A DNA stretch of 64,000 bases from Niveispirillum sp. SYP-B3756. GTDB lineage: Bacteria; Pseudomonadota; Alphaproteobacteria; Azospirillales; Azospirillaceae. The position numbers and the translations under genes are program-made. Positions 18,803 to 26,859 of the stretch are shown one piece after another; the stretch's first letter is position 1; every line of letters begins with the position of its first letter. The notes under the pieces are model-generated. The model ran no database searches and was not told the origin of the DNA. It saw nothing but the letters and a program-made list of their open reading frames with translations. The DNA is taken from positions 218,317 to 282,316 of the forward strand of contig NZ_WIDQ01000007.1 of the NCBI RefSeq assembly GCF_009495745.1. The letters are read 5' to 3'.

Positions 18803-19132
18803 ATGGATATAGCGGATTTCTTCACCGCGATGACGCTGGTGTTCGCCGCCTTGAAATTGCTGCCGCTGCCCTTGTTGCTGAAGGCGGCCAAACAGCCTGA
18901 CATGCTGGCCCGTGCCCCCTGGCACAGCGCCCTTTACTTCACGTCCAAACTGTCGGGCGTTCTGGCTGTGGCCTTCGCGCTTGCCGCCGCCGCCAGTGCG
19001 CAGAGGGCGGGGGAGGTGGCGGGCCTGTCGTTGTTGCTGGTGCTGGGCACCGCGCTGACGGGATGGAGCATCTGGGCGCGGTTGCTGGGTCGCCCCTTTG
19101 GGCTGGCGGCATTGCGGCACCGCCAGCGCTGA
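18803..19132 (+). CDS. small hypothetical membrane protein
   Basis: A 109-residue protein with three to four hydrophobic segments (FFTAMTLVFAALKLLPLPLL, LSGVLAVAFALAAAAS, VAGLSLLLVLGTALTGWSIW) and a basic C-terminus (LRHRQR). I picked the ATG at 18803, which has TGGAG upstream and starts right at the first membrane segment; the frame further upstream is not protein-like. The function is unknown. It converges on the methyltransferase gene, with only 20 bp between them. Confidence 0.65.
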   Translation: MDIADFFTAMTLVFAALKLLPLPLLLKAAKQPDMLARAPWHSALYFTSKLSGVLAVAFALAAAASAQRAGEVAGLSLLLVLGTALTGWSIWARLLGRPFGLAALRHRQR

Positions 19133-19152
19133 ACGGCCTCCACCGGTCTTCC

Positions 19153-19752
19153 TCAATCCCGCCAATAACCCCAGACGCTGGCCGGCGGTACATTGGCGAT
19201 GGTGAAGCCCACCCGCTCGCCCTGGATGCCCAGTTCCTTGCGCTTCAGGGGGGAGCGGGCGGAATAGGTATAGGCGTAAAAGCGCCTTCCCTTGGGCATG
19301 ATGGCGAAAATCTCGTCCACGATGGCGCGCTGCCCCTCTGTGGGGATCAGGATCATCGGGATGCCGCAGATGACGCTGCCCACCTTGCCCACCAGATGCG
19401 GCGGCAGCATCTTGCGCACATCCACCACATCGCCTTCCAGGATGTTCACCGTCGGAAAGTGGCGGCGCAGATAAGGGGCCAGTTCCGGGTCACGCTCCAC
19501 CGTGTAGAGCCGGTTGGCCGGCACGCCATGTTCCAGCAGGGCGCGGGTGATGGCCCCGGTGCCGCCGCCAAATTCCACCACCACCTCATCCGGGCCGAAC
19601 ACAGCCTCGCTGGCAATCAGCCGGGAAAGCTGCGGCGAGGATGGCGTGATGGAGGCCATTTGCAGCGGCCGCGCCATCCAGCGCTTGAAAAACAGCCAGG
19701 CGGCGTTCGGCTCCTTGGGCGGGGCGGCTGCCTCGGCGCGGTCTAGCGGCAT
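19153..19752 (-). CDS. PmtA-like phospholipid N-methyltransferase
   Basis: About 199 residues with an rRNA-dimethylase-like Rossmann fold. SAM motif I is VVEFGGGTGAITRALL, acidic motif II is LYTVERDPELAPYL, and GDVVDV is followed by SVICGIPMILIPTE, which replaces the NPPY of true dimethylases. N-terminal FFKRWMARPLQMASITPSS is typical of the group that includes phosphatidylethanolamine N-methyltransferase (phosphatidylcholine synthesis). Function by family is therefore lipid methylation at the inner membrane; some members remain untested. The start is uncertain: ATG 19752 is preferred, but ATG 19797 is possible. Confidence 0.82.
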   Translation of the reverse strand: MPLDRAEAAAPPKEPNAAWLFFKRWMARPLQMASITPSSPQLSRLIASEAVFGPDEVVVEFGGGTGAITRALLEHGVPANRLYTVERDPELAPYLRRHFPTVNILEGDVVDVRKMLPPHLVGKVGSVICGIPMILIPTEGQRAIVDEIFAIMPKGRRFYAYTYSARSPLKRKELGIQGERVGFTIANVPPASVWGYWRD

Positions 19753-19895
19753 TTCGGGTCTGAACCCTCGTGGTTGAACCGTTTGGACAGCACACATGGC
19801 ATGTGCCCTGTCGCAATGCAATGACAAGGCTGTGCGTTATCTTGAAGGGGCAACACATCCCGGCGATCGCCGGCTGTGCGTGCCCCCTTTTTGTC

Positions 19896-21803
19896 TCAAC
19901 CCGCCAATCCTTCGGCCATGGCTTTTTCCATCTGTTCAGACAGATCCAGCCATTCCATTTCCGCCTCTTCCAGCTCCGCTGTCACGGTGCCCAGTTCGAT
20001 CTGGATCTTGGTCACCTTGTCGGACGGGCCTTCATACAGTTTCGGGTCGGCCAGCTTGGCCTCCAGTTCCGTCTTGCGCTTGGTCAGCTTGGCCATGCGC
20101 TTGTCGATATCTTCGATCTTGCGGCGCAGGGGGGCCAGTTGCTGGCGCAGTTCGGCGGCAGCACGGCGTTCATCCTTGCGGTCGCGCGCCGGGGCCACCG
20201 CGGTCACCCCGGCGCTTTTCTCGGCCGCCCGCTCCGCCCGGCTCTTCTCCAACAACAGGCGCTTATAATCCTCCAGATCGCCCTCGAACGGCTGGCAGGT
20301 GCCTTCATTGACCAGCCACAGCCGATCCGCCGTCAGTTCCACCAGATGCGGATCGTGGCTGATGACGATGACGGCCCCTTCATACTCGTTCAGCGCCTCC
20401 ACCAGCGCCTCGCGGCTGTCGATATCCAGATGGTTGGTCGGCTCGTCCAGCATCAGGATATGCGGCGCGTCGCGCGTCATCATGGCCAGCAGCAGCTTGG
20501 CCTTCTCCCCGCCCGACAGGCCGGAGATTTTGGTGTCCGCCTTGGGCTGGGTGAAGCCGAATCGGCCCAGATGCGACCGCGCCTGCCCTTCCAGGGTGCC
20601 CGGCGGCATCACCGCCTGCATCTGCTGCAGGGCCGTCCAGCCCAGGTTCAACTCATCGGACTGGTGCTGGGCGAAATAGCCGACGCGCAGCTTGCCCGAC
20701 CGGAACACCTCGCCCGACAGCGGTGCCATGCGCCCGGACAACAGCTTCACCAGGGTGGATTTGCCATTGCCATTGGCGCCCAGCAGAGCGATGCGGTCAT
20801 CCCCGTCAATGCGCAGATTTAGCCGCTTCAGAATGGCCTTGTCGCCATAGCCGGCCACCGCATTATCCAGCCGGATCAGCGGCGGGGCCAGTTCCTCCGG
20901 CGAGGGGAAATTGAAATTGACCGGCGTGTCGTCGATCACCTGGATGCGTGGCCCCAGCCGTTCGATGGCCTTCAGCTTGCTTTGCGCCTGGGTGGCCTTG
21001 CTGGCCTTGGCCCGGAACCGGTCGACGAAGGATTGCAGATGCGCGCGCTGCGCCTCCTGCTTGGCGGCCATTGACCTGGCTTGTTCCATCCGCATGGTGC
21101 GGACCTGCACGAACGTGTCGTAATTGCCGCCATAGGAGGTCAGCTTCAACTGGTCCAGATGCACGATGGTGGTCGGCACCTTGTTCAGCAGGCCGCGATC
21201 ATGGCTGACGATCAGCATCGTGTGCGGATAGTTCTTAAGGTACTCCTCCAGCCACAGGGTGGCTTCCAGATCCAGATGGTTGGTCGGTTCGTCCAGCAGC
21301 AGCAGGTCGGGTTCGGTGAACAGCACGCCGGCCAGCGCCACGCGCATCCGCCAGCCGCCGGAGAAATCCGAACAGGGGCGCTGCTGCGCCTCTGCATTGA
21401 AACCCAGGCCGGACAGGATGCGGGCGGCTCGTGATTCGGCGGAATGCGCGCCGATATCGGCCAGCCGCGCGTGAATCTCGCCAATCCGCTCCGGGTCGGT
21501 GGCGGTTTCGGCTTCGGCCAGCAGGGCGGTGCGCTCGGTATCGGCGGCCAGCACCGCCTCAATCAACGTCGTCGACCCCGCCGGTGCCTCCTGCCGCACC
21601 CAGCCCATTTTCAGGCCCGAGGGCAGGAAGATGGAGCCGGCATCAGCATGGACTTCGCCAGCGATCAGGCGCAGCAGGGTGGATTTGCCCGTGCCGTTGC
21701 GGCCCACCAGGGCCACGCGGTGGCCGGCGGGAATGGTGACGCTGGCGCCTTCCAGCAAAAGCCGGCCGGCGATACGATAGGTGAGGTCGGTGATCTGCAG
21801 CAT
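19896..21803 (-). CDS. ABC-F family ATPase (Uup/YheS type)
   Basis: A 635-residue soluble protein with two ABC ATPase domains and no membrane part, as in ribosome-associated ABC-F factors. Walker A sites are GRNGTGKST (near 35) and GANGNGKST (near 342); signatures are SGGWRMRVAL and LSGGEKAKLLL; both Walker B ends read LLDEPTNHLD/MLDEPTNHLD. The linker between the domains (about residues 240-290) is rich in charged residues. A C-terminal coiled coil (about 555-630) holds many Glu, Lys and Leu. The family resolves stalled or special translation states; which subtype this is cannot be settled by eye. Confidence 0.93.
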   Translation of the reverse strand: MLQITDLTYRIAGRLLLEGASVTIPAGHRVALVGRNGTGKSTLLRLIAGEVHADAGSIFLPSGLKMGWVRQEAPAGSTTLIEAVLAADTERTALLAEAETATDPERIGEIHARLADIGAHSAESRAARILSGLGFNAEAQQRPCSDFSGGWRMRVALAGVLFTEPDLLLLDEPTNHLDLEATLWLEEYLKNYPHTMLIVSHDRGLLNKVPTTIVHLDQLKLTSYGGNYDTFVQVRTMRMEQARSMAAKQEAQRAHLQSFVDRFRAKASKATQAQSKLKAIERLGPRIQVIDDTPVNFNFPSPEELAPPLIRLDNAVAGYGDKAILKRLNLRIDGDDRIALLGANGNGKSTLVKLLSGRMAPLSGEVFRSGKLRVGYFAQHQSDELNLGWTALQQMQAVMPPGTLEGQARSHLGRFGFTQPKADTKISGLSGGEKAKLLLAMMTRDAPHILMLDEPTNHLDIDSREALVEALNEYEGAVIVISHDPHLVELTADRLWLVNEGTCQPFEGDLEDYKRLLLEKSRAERAAEKSAGVTAVAPARDRKDERRAAAELRQQLAPLRRKIEDIDKRMAKLTKRKTELEAKLADPKLYEGPSDKVTKIQIELGTVTAELEEAEMEWLDLSEQMEKAMAEGLAG

Positions 21804-21942
21804 GATGGGGTGGGCTTTACCACAGGCGCGCCCTGTGCAGAAGCGGCACGCATATATGCTCTCACAGATTGGACATTGTAGGGTGACCTATACATCGGTA
21901 TAAGGCCGCCCAAGTTTAACCGCTTAGGCCCAGGAGATTCCC

Positions 21943-22365
21943 ATGGCTGTCGAACGGACGCTGTCGATCATTAAGCCCGACGCGACCCGCCGCAACCTCA
22001 CCGGCAAGATCAATGCCCGCTTCGAGGAAAACGGTCTGCGTATCGTTGCGCAGAAGCGCGTTCAGCTGTCGAAGGCGCAGGCCGAGCAGTTCTACGACGT
22101 TCACCGCGAACGCCCCTTCTTCGGCGAGCTGGTGTCCTTCATGATCTCCGGCCCGGTGGTGGTGCAGGTTCTGGAAGGCGAAGACGCCGTTGCCAAGAAC
22201 CGTGAGATCATGGGCGCCACGAACCCGGCCAACGCTGCCCCCGGCACCATCCGCAAGGATTTCGCCGAGAGCATTGAGGCCAATTCCGTTCACGGCTCCG
22301 ACAGCCTGGACAACGCCAAGATCGAAATCGCCTATTTCTTCGCTGGCACGGAGATCGTCGGCTGA
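21943..22365 (+). CDS. ndk: nucleoside diphosphate kinase
   Basis: A 140-residue enzyme that passes phosphate from ATP to other NDPs through a phosphohistidine. It starts [17 protein letters not shown]. The active-site histidine is in NSVHGSDS (near residue 117), with [23 protein letters not shown] and REIMGATNP before it; it ends GTEIVG. A CAGGAGA site lies 6 nt before the ATG. The last 21 codons and the terminator after them recur in diverged form 1131 bp downstream. Confidence 0.98.
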   Translation: MAVERTLSIIKPDATRRNLTGKINARFEENGLRIVAQKRVQLSKAQAEQFYDVHRERPFFGELVSFMISGPVVVQVLEGEDAVAKNREIMGATNPANAAPGTIRKDFAESIEANSVHGSDSLDNAKIEIAYFFAGTEIVG

Positions 22366-22398
22366 TTTCAGCCTGACGAAAGGTGCGTTTTGGTGAAA

Positions 22399-22433
22399 AG
22401 CCCGCTGGGGAGCATCTCCCCGGCGGGCTTTTT
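22399..22433 (+). terminator. rho-independent terminator of ndk
   Basis: AGCCCGC...GCGGGCT stem with an inner GGGGAG-cat-CTCCCC continuation, followed by five T. A near copy lies at 23530-23564. Confidence 0.88.
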
Positions 22434-22449
22434 GCTTTTGGAGGGGCAC

Positions 22450-23349
22450 ATGCGGGTATTGGTTACCGGAAGCAGCGGGCGCATCGGCAGGGCCATCTGG
22501 TGTGCCCTTGTGCGGGCTGGGTACAGTCCTGTCGGACTGGACAGAGCACCAGCCTCTACCACAGCCTTTGTTGGGGACGTTGGCGATCCGACGCTGGTAG
22601 CACAGGCGTTGACAGGTGTGCAGGCCGTTATCCATACGGCGGCCCTTCATGCCCCCCATGTCGGGTTGGTGACCGACGAGCATTTTCGGCGCATCAATGT
22701 GGATGCAACGGTTGCGCTTGCGGAAGCGGCTCGCCAACGGGGCATAGCTCCCTTCATATTCACCAGCACCACCGCCCTTTACGGCTCCGCAGTGCCGAGC
22801 AAAGGACCGGCGCTGTGGATTGATGAGAATACGGTGCCACAACCCCGTAGTATCTATCATCACAGCAAGTTGCAGGCGGAGGAAGCCTTAACAGCAATGG
22901 CCCAAGATGGCGGGCTGACAGTCACGATACTGCGCATGTCCCGATGTTTTCCTGAAAGCGCACCGATTATGGCGGTTTATCGTTTGCATCGGGGCATTGA
23001 TGCACGCGACGTGGCCAGCGCCCATGTCGCGGCTTTGCATCGAACCGGGACTGACGTCGCGCGTTACATCATATCCGGTCAGCCGATATTCGAACCTGGG
23101 GATATGGCGTCATTGGGCAGCGACGCGGCTGCTGTATTGACCCAGGCGGCCCCTGATCTCGCAGCCGCTTTTTCCCAACGCTGTTGGCGGCTGCCGCTTC
23201 GGATTGACCGTCTTTATGATCCGGCCAAGGCCATCAGCGAATTGGGCTGGACGCCCCGCTATCGGTGGGATGAAGTATTGGCAGAACTGGATCGGGCCAG
23301 CTCGGAAGTTCTTCCCCCCGGAGCAGAGGGAAATGTTACATCAGAGTAA
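22450..23349 (+). CDS. NAD(P)-dependent epimerase/dehydratase family protein
   Basis: A 299-residue extended short-chain dehydrogenase. The nucleotide-binding motif is VLVTGSSGRIGRAI at the N-terminus. Catalytic residues are the serine/threonine in FTSTTALYGS and the YHHSK (YxxxK) pair near residue 142. Residues such as DAVIHTAALHAPHVG-like QAVIHTAALHAP belong to sugar-nucleotide epimerases, but the substrate is not evident. The ATG at 22450 has a GAGGGG site. Base use looks less GC-biased than its neighbours. The gene sits exactly between the two copies of the ndk end plus terminator, which suggests it arrived by recombination. Confidence 0.87.
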   Translation: MRVLVTGSSGRIGRAIWCALVRAGYSPVGLDRAPASTTAFVGDVGDPTLVAQALTGVQAVIHTAALHAPHVGLVTDEHFRRINVDATVALAEAARQRGIAPFIFTSTTALYGSAVPSKGPALWIDENTVPQPRSIYHHSKLQAEEALTAMAQDGGLTVTILRMSRCFPESAPIMAVYRLHRGIDARDVASAHVAALHRTGTDVARYIISGQPIFEPGDMASLGSDAAAVLTQAAPDLAAAFSQRCWRLPLRIDRLYDPAKAISELGWTPRYRWDEVLAELDRASSEVLPPGAEGNVTSE

Positions 23350-23430
23350 CCAGGGTTATTGCTCATACCAAGATCCCGGCAACCGCTCTCCTCTGTGATA
23401 CCAAGTGCCGGTTATCCCGCCTTGCTCTGT

Positions 23431-23496
23431 AACAGCCCGAACAGCGCCGAGATCGAAATCGTTTACCTCTTTTCCGGCACGGAGATCGTCGGCTGA
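23431..23496 (+). pseudogene. ndk 3'-end remnant (last 21 codons)
   Basis: Reads NSPNSAEIEIVYLFSGTEIVG and stop. The intact ndk ends [21 protein letters not shown]. The remnant has both silent and amino-acid changes that remain plausible for the kinase family, so it looks like the end of a different ndk allele and not a decayed copy of the local one. Beyond the stop codon the non-coding match to the ndk 3' flank is nearly perfect (about 74 of 77 bases). Confidence 0.8.
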
Positions 23497-23529
23497 TTTC
23501 AGCCTGACGAAAGGTGTGTTTTGGTGAAA

Positions 23530-23564
23530 AGCCCGCCTGGGAGCATCTCCCCGGCGGGCTTTTT
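23530..23564 (+). terminator. second copy of the ndk-type terminator
   Basis: Same AGCCCGC...GCGGGCT hairpin and T run as at 22399-22433, with two base changes in the stem. It now ends transcription from the epimerase gene, and its right edge touches the stop codon of the converging hydrolase gene. Confidence 0.85.
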
Positions 23565-23567
23565 GCT

Positions 23568-24491
23568 TTATGGCCAGCGGCTTCCCTGGGCAACAGCCTG
23601 CCCCAGCGCCAGGGCGGCTTCCAGCGTATGCGCATGGGGGGAGGTGCCCAGCCGGGGATCAGGAACGTGGCTGGTATAGAAACTATGGTCGGCCCCTTCA
23701 TATTCCATCACCTGGCAGGTGCGCCCCTCAGCCTGCGCATTGGCGCAGAAATGGCGGATGCTGGCGATGGGTACCTTACTGTCGGCGGTGCCATGGAAAA
23801 TCAGCGTCGGGGGCAGGGCGCCCACATCCATGGCGATGGGTGAAATCCACCAGGCCAGCGGTTTCAGATAGAATGGGGCGGGCGTGGCCAGATCAACCAC
23901 CGGGTTGAACAGCACCAGGGCGGCCGGCTTCTCCCCTTCATCCGCCTGCAGGGCCGTGGCCAGGGCCAGATGCCCACCGGCCGACCCGCCCGCCAGGATC
24001 AGCCTTTTCGGATCAATGCCAAGGCTGGCGGCATGATGGCGCAGCCATTCATAGGCATCTTCCGCATCATTCAGCGATTGCAATGCGTTGCTGCCATCCC
24101 GGCATTTCACCCGGTAATCGGCCAGGATGGCAGCGAATCCGGCCGCCACGAAGGCATCGGCCTGTTCTTGGAAAGCCGTGATCTCCCCCACCCGCCAGCT
24201 GCCGCCGAAGAAAAACAGGATAGCCGGGTGGGGGGCAGGCCCTGCATCTTCGGCCGGCTGGAAAATATGCAGCCGCAAATCCCGGTTGCCGGGATGGGCA
24301 TAGGTGACACTGAAGGCGCCATCCAGACTGTCCGGCTGCGGGCGCACGCCCTCGCAACTGCCGGCCAGCACGCCGGCCACCGCCGCCTGCTGCTGTTGGG
24401 CTGTCACATTGTCTTCTGCCCGACGGCAGGCTGCCAGCCCCGTGGTGAGCAACAAAAGCCCCATAAAAGCGACAGCCCGGCTCTGCATCAT
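23568..24491 (-). CDS. alpha/beta hydrolase lipoprotein
   Basis: A 307-residue exported esterase-like enzyme. It has a lipoprotein signal with lipobox LAAC (Cys22), an oxyanion segment ILFFFGGSWRVG, a nucleophile elbow LAGGSAGGHLAL (GxSxG-type), an aspartate in LIFHGTADSKVPI and a histidine in YEGADHSF. The order fits the BD-FAE/dienelactone-like carboxylesterase group. The substrate is unknown. The ATG at 24491 starts directly at the basic N-region of the signal. It converges with the epimerase gene. Confidence 0.88.
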   Translation of the reverse strand: MMQSRAVAFMGLLLLTTGLAACRRAEDNVTAQQQQAAVAGVLAGSCEGVRPQPDSLDGAFSVTYAHPGNRDLRLHIFQPAEDAGPAPHPAILFFFGGSWRVGEITAFQEQADAFVAAGFAAILADYRVKCRDGSNALQSLNDAEDAYEWLRHHAASLGIDPKRLILAGGSAGGHLALATALQADEGEKPAALVLFNPVVDLATPAPFYLKPLAWWISPIAMDVGALPPTLIFHGTADSKVPIASIRHFCANAQAEGRTCQVMEYEGADHSFYTSHVPDPRLGTSPHAHTLEAALALGQAVAQGSRWP

Positions 24492-24834
24492 TGTTTCCGA
24501 ATAACATCCGCCCGTATGTATTGATCTTATTAGCAGGGCAGGGGATTTTTCAGCAATGTTTCCGATCCAGCGTCACGCCATCCGGGTTGTCCGGGGGATT
24601 GGCGGCGGCGGTGGGTGATGCCCCGTAGGGGGACGCCTCACGATGATCATGGATAAGCGCGGTTCCCAATTCAACGCCTTCTGCCTTGTTGTATCAACCG
24701 GCATTAATCGGGATCTACGGTCCTGATCAATGCTCCCGTCATGCTGCCTGGCCCATGCGCGCTCAAGGCAACTGAGTATTAAGTGACTGGAAAAGAATAG
24801 AAAGTTTCGAACGGACTCTGACTCTATCCTCACC

Positions 24835-24913
24835 GTCAGCCATGCTGCGGACCGGGGTCCAGTTCATAGGGCAAGGCGCTTGTCATTCTGAACCCCGGCC
24901 GCAGCATGGGTGA
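24835..24913. repeat. 79-bp palindromic intergenic repeat, copy 2
   Basis: Starts GTCAGCCATGCTGCGG and ends CCGCAGCATGGGTGA, so here both arms are of the ATGCTGCGG type and pair with each other, unlike copy 1. Inner arms are CCGGGGTCCAGTTC and GAACCCCGG with minor mismatches. Confidence 0.85.
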
Positions 24914-25195
24914 AGGCGATACTGAAAATAAAAGTGTGTAAAACACTGAAATTACAAAAATTATCTAGACAATTAATAAATTAAAATTATGTAATAATAT
25001 TTTTTGGTTTTCATGAGTTAAAATATTATTTTTCTTTCTTTATGAATTTTATTAAAAATTATTATGAGTTATATAAATTTAAATACTTAATTTCCTGTAG
25101 TTTTTCTGGATTTATTTAACAGAATCCATATTTTTCTTTATGAAAACATTCAATTAACGCATGTGTGACCTTTATAACCACGAACATTATGGGCC
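24914..25195. other. strongly AT-rich block in a GC-rich genome
   Basis: By eye roughly four fifths A+T, with long A and T tracts and many TTATTT/AAATAT words and no open frame. Such blocks bind xenogeneic silencers or act as promoter UP regions, or mark acquired DNA. It lies directly upstream of the carbonic anhydrase gene. Confidence 0.8.
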
Positions 25196-25240
25196 GGGGG
25201 AATTAAATCAGGTTCCCCAACAACACGCCGATGGTGTGCC

Positions 25241-25999
25241 ATGTCTCCACGTCTTGCAGTCGCTTTCACATCCTTGATGTTGACCTTTGCCGCTCCGGCC
25301 TTTGCCGAGGGGGCGCATACCCATTGGACTTATGAAGGGGCGGAAGGCCCTGTCGCCTGGGGCAAGCTTTCGCCCGATTTCGCGGCCTGCGAAGCCGGGC
25401 AGGCGCAATCACCGATCGATATCACAGGGGCCGTGCCGGCCCAACTGGGACCGATCGGCATCAGCTATCCCAAGGAAACGGCCAGCATCGTCAATAATGG
25501 CCATACCATTCAGGCCAATATCCAGCCCGGTGCCTCCATCGACCTGGAAGGCCAGCGTTATGATCTGGTGCAGTTCCATTTCCACCACCCAAGCGAGCAT
25601 GAGGTGGCGGACAAGAAGGCACCGATGGAGCTGCATCTGGTTCACAAGAATGCCCAGACCGGCCAGTTGGCGGTGCTGGGGGTGATGATCGTGCCGGGCC
25701 CGGAAAATACCACCCTGACCCCCGTCTGGGCCGCGATGCCGATCAAGGAAGGGAAGGCTGACAAGGAACTGGCTCTGGACCTGGCCAAGCTGGTGCCGGC
25801 CGGCCATGATTATTTCCGTTATGAAGGCTCCCTGACCACCCCGCCCTGTTCGGAGGTGGTGCATTGGGTGGTGCTGAAACAGCCCATTACCCTGTCGCAG
25901 GCGCAGATAGACAAGTTCGCCGCCTTGTTCCCGGACAACGCCCGTCCGGTACAGCCGCAAAACCGGCGGTTCGTGTTGCAGACGGCGGAAAAGAAATAA
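25241..25999 (+). CDS. periplasmic alpha-type carbonic anhydrase
   Basis: A 252-residue enzyme interconverting CO2 and bicarbonate. A signal peptide (MSPRLAVAFTSLMLTFAAPAFA) exports it. Zinc ligands are His113 and His115 in QFHFHHPSEH and His132 in MELHLVH; the substrate-pocket stretch LTTPPCSEVVHW is intact, and its cysteine likely pairs with Cys50 in a disulfide. QSPIDI near residue 56 is the family signature. The AT-rich block immediately upstream may govern expression. Confidence 0.96.
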   Translation: MSPRLAVAFTSLMLTFAAPAFAEGAHTHWTYEGAEGPVAWGKLSPDFAACEAGQAQSPIDITGAVPAQLGPIGISYPKETASIVNNGHTIQANIQPGASIDLEGQRYDLVQFHFHHPSEHEVADKKAPMELHLVHKNAQTGQLAVLGVMIVPGPENTTLTPVWAAMPIKEGKADKELALDLAKLVPAGHDYFRYEGSLTTPPCSEVVHWVVLKQPITLSQAQIDKFAALFPDNARPVQPQNRRFVLQTAEKK

Positions 26000-26004
26000 T
26001 CGGG

Positions 26005-26046
26005 GGCGAAGGGCCGGCATCCGTCATGCGGTGCTGGCCCTTCGCC
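26005..26046. terminator. bidirectional hairpin between carbonic anhydrase and hsp20
   Basis: Arms GGCGAAGGGCC (26005-26015) and GGCCCTTCGCC (26036-26046) with an extra inner GCA/TGC pair; placed between two converging genes. Confidence 0.65.
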
Positions 26047-26067
26047 TTAACATGGCCTTGCGCCGCC

Positions 26068-26556
26068 TCAGCCCGGCTTCACCTCAATCTTCTTGACCGT
26101 CTTTTCCGGCAGGGCAGCACGGGGGATGGTGACGGTCAGCACGCCCTTGTCGAATCCAGCCTCCACCTTTTCCTCGTCCGCCAGGAAGGGTAAGGTGAAA
26201 CGGCGCAGGAACGTGCCGTAGGACCGTTCGACCAGATGATATTGGGTCTTCTCGTCCTTTTCCTCCCGTTCATCCTTGCGTTCCGCCTTCAGGGTCAGCA
26301 TTCCGTCGGTGATGTCCAGGCTGATATCCTTGACCTCTATGCCCGGCAGTTCGGCGGTCAGCACCAGCCCCTTGTCATTTTCCACGACATCGACCTTGGG
26401 GGTGATGAAGCCGGTACCGGCGGTGGGCGGAACCGCCCATTCACGGGTGAAGCTGTCGAACAGCCGGTCCATCTCCCGGCGCAGGCTGGTAAATCCGTCT
26501 TCGGCGCGCTGCGCGACATCGTGGCGGCCGAACGGCATCAGGGATTTGAAATCCAT
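26068..26556 (-). CDS. Hsp20/alpha-crystallin small heat-shock protein
   Basis: A 162-residue holdase chaperone that keeps unfolding proteins soluble. The alpha-crystallin domain runs from PKVDVVENDKGLVLTAELPG (near 50) to the GVLTVTIPRA motif (near 143). The N-terminal arm has DFKSLMPFGR, and a polar C-terminal tail ends KKIEVKPG. The ATG at 26556 has a GAGAGG site; the frame upstream to 26619 is not family-like. A TTGAT-N4-GTCAA site about 120 bp upstream suggests control by an FNR/FixK-type regulator in addition to, or instead of, heat shock. Confidence 0.93.
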   Translation of the reverse strand: MDFKSLMPFGRHDVAQRAEDGFTSLRREMDRLFDSFTREWAVPPTAGTGFITPKVDVVENDKGLVLTAELPGIEVKDISLDITDGMLTLKAERKDEREEKDEKTQYHLVERSYGTFLRRFTLPFLADEEKVEAGFDKGVLTVTIPRAALPEKTVKKIEVKPG

Positions 26557-26672
26557 GGCGGCACCTCTCGCTCTGGCAAATGGCGGAAAACCAGCCGGGC
26601 AGTGAAAAGATACCGGCACCCGGCCGATCTATCGGGACGAGAGTGATACTATGACGGGCTTTCCAGGGACGC

Positions 26673-26686
26673 TTTGATATGCGTCA
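26673..26686. promoter_or_regulatory. FNR/FixK-like box
   Basis: TTGATATGCGTCAA matches the anaerobox TTGAT-N4-ATCAA with one mismatch. It lies 117 bp before the hsp20 ATG and 174 bp before hisZ; orientation and distance suit hsp20 better. Confidence 0.45.
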
Positions 26687-26859
26687 AATCGGAAACGTTG
26701 GGGCAACGGTCAGGTCGGCCCCGCACGCACGCAGGGCAGCCGCGCTGTGCCGGTCTTCCTTTGCGTTTGCGTGAAGGCGGGGTGTGGGCTAAGACCGGTT
26801 ACCGGTGTTGGGGGGCCACCCCCGGCCATTGGCATGTATGAAACATCGGTTCCTGCCCC

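Larger units (their letters stand above)
24492..25240. other. gene-free stretch of about 750 bp
   Basis: No frame here looks like protein. It holds the second 79-bp palindromic repeat (24835-24913) followed by an AT-rich block. The region separates the divergently transcribed hydrolase and carbonic anhydrase genes, so their promoters must lie here. Confidence 0.8.

Noticed and set aside
24573..24833. Minus-strand 86-codon frame upstream of the hydrolase gene
   Set aside because: No ribosome site, Pro/Arg-rich end, no resemblance to any family.
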